Shown here: piece after piece, positions 60,223 through 64,000 of the stretch
Layout: every line of letters begins with the position of its first letter
Numbering within the stretch: the stretch's first letter is position 1
Origin: Pseudomonas putida
Lineage (GTDB): Bacteria > Pseudomonadota > Gammaproteobacteria > Pseudomonadales > Pseudomonadaceae
Length of the DNA stretch: 64,000 nucleotides
Direction of reading: 5' to 3'
Assembly: GCF_028682175.1 (NCBI RefSeq)
Contig: NZ_JANHKS010000003.1
Location: 62,001-126,000 of the forward strand
The notes under the pieces: generated by a model
Databases searched by the model: none
What the model was told of the DNA's origin: nothing
The model's input: only the letters and a program-made list of their open reading frames with translations
Translations under genes and position numbers: made by a program

Positions 60223-62313
60223 CTAGTCGCTCACCGTCTCCAGGCGCTCTGCGGCGGGCATAGGCCGGCCAAAATAATACCCCTGGAAATGCGAGCAGCC
60301 CTCGCTGATCAACTGCTGCATCTGTTCGACAGTTTCGACCCCTTCGGCCGTGGTCTTGATCATCAGGCTGTTGCTCATGCCGGTGATCGCCCGCACGATG
60401 GCCAGCGCTTCCTTGCTGTTGGCCATTTCCCGCACGAACGACATGTCGATCTTGATCCGGTCGAACGGGAACGAGCGCAGGTAGCCCAGGGACGAGTAGC
60501 CAGTGCCGAAGTCATCCAGAGAAATCGCCACGCCCAGGGCCTTGAGCGCCCTCAGGGTGTTGACGTTCTCGTCGCTGTTTTCCAGCAACACCGATTCGGT
60601 GATTTCCAGCTCAAGCCGAGCCGGGGCCAGGCCCGAATCCGCCAGCGCCAGGGCAACGGCGTCGACCAGCCCGGGGTTGCTGAACTGCACCGGCGACAGG
60701 TTCACCGCCACGGTCTGCTCGGTGCCCCAGTTGGCCGCTTCCTGGCAGGCCAGGTTCAGCGCGCGGTTGCCCACCTCGTGAATGAGCCCGGTTTCTTCGG
60801 CCATGGGGATGAAGTCCATCGGCATGATCGCGCCCTTGGTGGGGTGCATCCAGCGCAGCAGCGCCTCGTAGCCTGAAATCTGCCCGCCGTTCTGGCTGAC
60901 GATGGGCTGGTAGTGAAGTTGCAGGTGGCCAAAATGCAGCGCGGTGCGCAGGTCGGTTTCCATCGAACGACGGTAACGCGCCGCTTCGTCCAGTTGCGCG
61001 CGGAACCGCTCGAAGCGGTTGCGGCCGTTGCGCTTGGCTTCGTACAGGGCCATGTCGGCGTAGCCCATCAACTGCTCGGGTGTGTCGTGGTCGTCCGGCG
61101 AGAGGGCGATGCCGATGCTCACGCCCACCGAGCAGCTATGGCCTTCGATCAGGAAGGGCGGCCGCACGGCCTGGATCAGCCGTTGCGCCGTGAGTTCGGC
61201 AGCCTCGGCGGTGTCCAGTTCGGGCAACACCACCGCGAACTCGTCACCGCCCAGGCGGGCCAGGGTGTCGCGATCGCGCAGCTCGGAGCGCAGCCTGTTG
61301 CTCAGGGCGCGCAGCAGTTTGTCGCCAAAGCCGTGGCCCAGGGCATCGTTGATGTTCTTGAAGTCGTCCAGATCCAGGCACAGCGCGGCGGTCAGTTTTT
61401 CCGAACCTTGACCCTGGGCGAGGGTGGTCTTGAGGCGGTCATGGAACAGCACCCGGTTTGGCAGGCCGGTCAGGGCGTCGTGGTGCGCCATGTGATGTAT
61501 TCTGGCGGTCGCGGCCAACTCCACGGTCACGTCCTCGGCCACGTACAGCACGTAATCGGTGGTGTTGCCGGGGTCGCGGTTGAGCACGGTGCGGCTTCTG
61601 AGCGTCTTGGGGCCCTTGTTGGTGCTGACCAGGGTTTCAGCGGTCCTGATGTCGCCTGCGCGCAGGTCGTCACCCATTTGCTGGTCCATATAGACCGCCA
61701 CCTCGTGTGGGAGGCACTCACTGAGCATCTTGCCGACCATGGTGACGCCGCCCACCGACAGCAGCGCCTCGGCCTGCTGGTTGGCCAGCAGCACGCGGTG
61801 GGTCTGGGCGTCCTTTACGATGACGCTGGCCGGGATGTTGGAGATCACCGAATCGAGAAAGCGCGACAGCGATGCCATCTCCGCGCTGTATTGCTCGGCC
61901 AGCACCTTGGCTTCCAGCACTTGAAGTTCATTCTCGCGCCGTTCGCTGATGTCCCGGGTGATCTTGGCAAAGCCAATCAGGTTGCCCGCCGGATCACGGA
62001 CCGCATCGATGACGACGTGGGCCCAGAACGATCCGCCATCCTTTTTCATGCGCCAACCCTGGGCTTCGAAGCGGCCGGTCTGGCGTGCGGTTTCCAGGTT
62101 CTGCCCCGGCTGGTCGCGGTCGCGCTCTTCCTGGCTGTAGAACACCGAGAAATGCTTGCCGACGATTTCAGCGCTGGTATAGCCCTTGGCCCGTTCTGCG
62201 CCCGGGTTCCAGTTGGCGACAATGCCCTCGGGGCTGAGCATGTAAATGGCGTAGTCCACGACACCCTGGATGAGCAGGCGGTACATGGCATCCGGGTCGT
62301 CGATCAACTGCAT
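60223..62313 (-). CDS. PAS-PAS-GGDEF-EAL cyclic di-GMP protein
   Basis: A 696-residue cytoplasmic signalling protein. Two PAS domains (~5-130 with YMLSPEGIVANWNPGAERA and ~145-265) are followed by GGDEF (residues 355-359 in RLGGDEFAVV, with KNINDALGHGFGD) and EAL (483-485 in YEALLRW, plus NLSPVQF, ELEITES, LDDFGTGYSS). The active-site residues for diguanylate cyclase and phosphodiesterase look intact, but the usual KIDRSFV and VAEGVET read KIDMSFV and TAEGVET. It could make or break c-di-GMP. It has no membrane helix. Any link to the curli genes is not visible here. Confidence 0.93.
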   Translation of the reverse strand: MQLIDDPDAMYRLLIQGVVDYAIYMLSPEGIVANWNPGAERAKGYTSAEIVGKHFSVFYSQEERDRDQPGQNLETARQTGRFEAQGWRMKKDGGSFWAHVVIDAVRDPAGNLIGFAKITRDISERRENELQVLEAKVLAEQYSAEMASLSRFLDSVISNIPASVIVKDAQTHRVLLANQQAEALLSVGGVTMVGKMLSECLPHEVAVYMDQQMGDDLRAGDIRTAETLVSTNKGPKTLRSRTVLNRDPGNTTDYVLYVAEDVTVELAATARIHHMAHHDALTGLPNRVLFHDRLKTTLAQGQGSEKLTAALCLDLDDFKNINDALGHGFGDKLLRALSNRLRSELRDRDTLARLGGDEFAVVLPELDTAEAAELTAQRLIQAVRPPFLIEGHSCSVGVSIGIALSPDDHDTPEQLMGYADMALYEAKRNGRNRFERFRAQLDEAARYRRSMETDLRTALHFGHLQLHYQPIVSQNGGQISGYEALLRWMHPTKGAIMPMDFIPMAEETGLIHEVGNRALNLACQEAANWGTEQTVAVNLSPVQFSNPGLVDAVALALADSGLAPARLELEITESVLLENSDENVNTLRALKALGVAISLDDFGTGYSSLGYLRSFPFDRIKIDMSFVREMANSKEALAIVRAITGMSNSLMIKTTAEGVETVEQMQQLISEGCSHFQGYYFGRPMPAAERLETVSD

Positions 62314-62703
62314 GAGAACCTCAGGGGAAACGGGTTGTGCCGGGCGAGGCCCTTCAATGTGATGGCATTGTGCCTTAAGGCGGGCGCATGGTTATACATT
62401 ATGCAACGTCTGTACAAGTATTGTGTTCAAAAACGTTTCAGCATCGGGCGTATGCCGCTTTAACGAACACCTCATATCCTGTAGCAGCCGGGCTTGCCTG
62501 CGGGGGCGGGCTTGAAGTCGCTGTCGCCAGCAAGCCGACTGCTCCGGTCCGGTGGATGTTGTCATGGCAACACCGGTTCAACACTTTCGTTTGAAAACAG
62601 TCAGTTAGCAGGCTTCCCGGATGCGCGATGGCCTGTTTTCGCTTGTGTGGGATATGGCACAAAGCCTGCAATCGTCCAGGTCCGTTACTGTCGATGCCCT
62701 GAA
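62314..62703. other. Intergenic region before the ABC permease genes
   Basis: 390 bp without a convincing gene. It holds the divergent control region of the c-di-GMP protein and the permeases: an AT-rich stretch at 62390-62440, then the REP at 62478-62548, then ~150 bp of leader. No Shine-Dalgarno better than weak is seen before the permease ATG. Confidence 0.5.
62478..62548. repeat. REP hairpin, diverged
   Basis: GTAGCAGCCGGGCTTGCCTG with an imperfect inverted partner ending GCTCCGG. Confidence 0.75.
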
Positions 62704-63369
62704 ATGAATTTCGATGTTGCCTTCGCCCTGTCCACCTTGCCTGCTTTCATCGCTGCGGTGGGCGTCACTTTGCAGGTGGGCCTTATTGCCATCGCCACCT
62801 CGCTGTGTGTGGCGCTCGTCAATGCGACGATCCTGATGTTTCGCGTGCCGCTGTTGCAGCCGCTGGTGCGAGTCTACGTGGAGCTGGCTCGCAACACGCC
62901 GCTGCTGATCCAGCTGTTTTTCATCTATTTCGCCTTGCCCAGTATCGGCATTCGTATCTCCGGCTTTGCGTCGGCGATCATTGCCATGACCTTTCTCGGT
63001 GGCGCCTACCTGACTGAAATCCTGCGCGCCGGGATCGAAGCCGTGCCCCGTTCGCAGATCGAATCAGGGCTGTCCATCGGCCTGTCGCGCTGGCAGTTGC
63101 TGCGCCACGTGATCCTGCCCCAGGCCGGGATCCTCAGTTTGCCCGCGCTGTTCGCCAACTTCGTTTTCCTGCTCAAGGAAACCACCGTGGTGTCGGCGGT
63201 GGCGGTGCCGGAAATTCTCTACACCACCAAGAATTACATCGCGCTGTATTACAAGACCTACGAAATGCTCGCGGTCATGACCGGGTTGTGTGTGGTGCTG
63301 TTCGTGCCGCTGTCGCTGTTGCTGCGGGCCCTGGAAAGGAGGCTTTCCCATGGCCAGTTCGGGTCTTGA
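62704..63369 (+). CDS. Polar amino-acid ABC transporter permease
   Basis: A 221-residue membrane protein of the HisMQ type. Signature loop: EAVPRSQIESGLSIGLSRWQ followed by LLRHVILPQA, the EAA motif that docks the ATPase. Other marks are VYVELARNTPLLIQLFFIYF and VVSAVAVPEIL. ATG 62704 starts directly before the first hydrophobic segment. It overlaps the next permease by 20 bp, so the two form the heterodimeric channel; binding protein and ATPase lie outside the window. Confidence 0.92.
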   Translation: MNFDVAFALSTLPAFIAAVGVTLQVGLIAIATSLCVALVNATILMFRVPLLQPLVRVYVELARNTPLLIQLFFIYFALPSIGIRISGFASAIIAMTFLGGAYLTEILRAGIEAVPRSQIESGLSIGLSRWQLLRHVILPQAGILSLPALFANFVFLLKETTVVSAVAVPEILYTTKNYIALYYKTYEMLAVMTGLCVVLFVPLSLLLRALERRLSHGQFGS

Positions 63370-64000
63370 ATTGCTGTGGGTGTCGGCGCCGCAACTGGCG
63401 ACCGGCATCGGCCGCACCCTGGGCATCTCGGCGCTGGCCATCGTGTTCAGCAGTGTCGGTGGGCTGATCTACGGCGTGCTGCGCAACCTGGGCATTCGCT
63501 GGCTGGACCTGATCCTTTTGGTATATCTGGAGCTGTTCCGGGCCATTCCGGTACTGGTCTGGCTGTACCTGTTTTTCTTCGGCCTGCCGATCTTCTTCGG
63601 CTGGAGCATTCAGGGCTTCTGGTGCGCGGTGCTGGTGCTGTCGTTATGGGGTGCCACGGAAGCCGGCGAAGTGGTGCGCGGCGCCCTGCGCTCGTTGCCC
63701 CGTGGCCAGCGCGAAGCGGGGCTGGCGATCGGCCTGGACCTGCCGCGCCTGTACGGCAAGGTGCTGCTGCCCCAGGCCCTGCGACGCATGACGGCGCCGA
63801 TGATCAACGTCTTCACGCGGCTGATAAAGACCAGTTCGCTGGCGGTGCTGATCGGCGTGGTGGACGTGATCAAGATCGGCCAGCAGATCATCGAACGCAC
63901 CTACGAATCGGTGTTGATCTACGGCTTTCTCTTCGTTTTTTTCTTTCTGGCCTGTTATCCGCTGTCAGCCGCCTCCCGCGTGCTTGAGCGGCGGTGGAAT
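63350..64000 (+). CDS. Polar amino-acid ABC permease, second subunit (partial)
   Basis: The frame starts at ATG 63350 behind GGAAAGGAGG and runs open to the window edge (217 codons). It has the same HisMQ plan: VYLELFRAIPVLVWLYLFFF and the EAA motif RSLPRGQREAGLAIGLDLPR with LPQALRRM. Little of the C-terminus can be missing. It is translationally coupled to the first permease. Confidence 0.92.
   Translation, partial: MASSGLELLWVSAPQLATGIGRTLGISALAIVFSSVGGLIYGVLRNLGIRWLDLILLVYLELFRAIPVLVWLYLFFFGLPIFFGWSIQGFWCAVLVLSLWGATEAGEVVRGALRSLPRGQREAGLAIGLDLPRLYGKVLLPQALRRMTAPMINVFTRLIKTSSLAVLIGVVDVIKIGQQIIERTYESVLIYGFLFVFFFLACYPLSAASRVLERRWN

Overview
The window looks like a chromosome segment of a Pseudomonas of the P. 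fluorescens/P. putida type. The reasons are high GC, dense REP/BIME-like palindromes between genes, an OprD-family porin, CstA with its small YbdD-like partner, and a giant multicopper oxidase of the MnxG type known from Mn(II)-oxidising pseudomonads. I see no phage, insertion sequence, rRNA, tRNA or CRISPR array. All assignments were made by reading the sequence; no search was run.

Layout. 1-7.4 kb: the tail of a histidine kinase, a Cache-type histidine kinase/LuxR-type regulator pair divergent from the cstA-ybdD carbon-starvation/pyruvate-uptake operon, and a YdeP-like molybdopterin oxidoreductase. 7.4-42.2 kb: a ~35 kb island that reads as one system. It holds gspG-gspF (minus strand), a lytic transglycosylase, mnxG with a beta-propeller protein, two SCO copper chaperones, a cytochrome c/periplasmic-binding fusion and a parvulin. 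A second long operon follows: a receiver-only regulator, gspE, PilM/N/O/P-like parts, a lipoprotein secretin, three pseudopilins, then csgE-csgF-csgG. A minus-strand operon carries two paralogous exported proteins, csgB and an enlarged csgA-like curlin. The block ends with a sensor kinase and a sigma-54-dependent regulator. 42.3-49.8 kb: dps, a cyclic-nucleotide-gated MscS-like channel, a winged-helix/NB-ARC regulator, a FixJ-type regulator, a pseudokinase-GAF-histidine kinase, and a degenerate HD-domain protein. 50-64 kb: an AraC regulator, an OprD porin, a LysR regulator, a 38-residue membrane peptide, a secreted protein made of 17 tandem 13-residue repeats, two small envelope proteins, the ptrR-sad pair, an MFS transporter, a PAS-GGDEF-EAL protein, and two amino-acid ABC permeases, the second cut by the window edge.

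How it may work together. The island joins a secreted Mn oxidase, copper-loading and folding helpers, a type II-like secretion machine, and a curli-type fibre system with extra surface proteins. Near-consensus sigma-54 promoters lie before the transglycosylase gene, mnxG and the surface-protein/curlin operon, with a weaker one before gspGF. A shared 14-bp box (CCCC-N3-AGTGGGG or its complement) lies at four of the island's regulatory regions: the slt/gspG region, mnxG, the receiver/gspE operon, and the region between the surface-protein operon and the kinase gene. I infer that the kinase/sigma-54 regulator pair at 39.3-42.2 kb controls the island through this box. That regulon, and the pairing of a T2SS-like machine with curli export, are the most interesting observations here.
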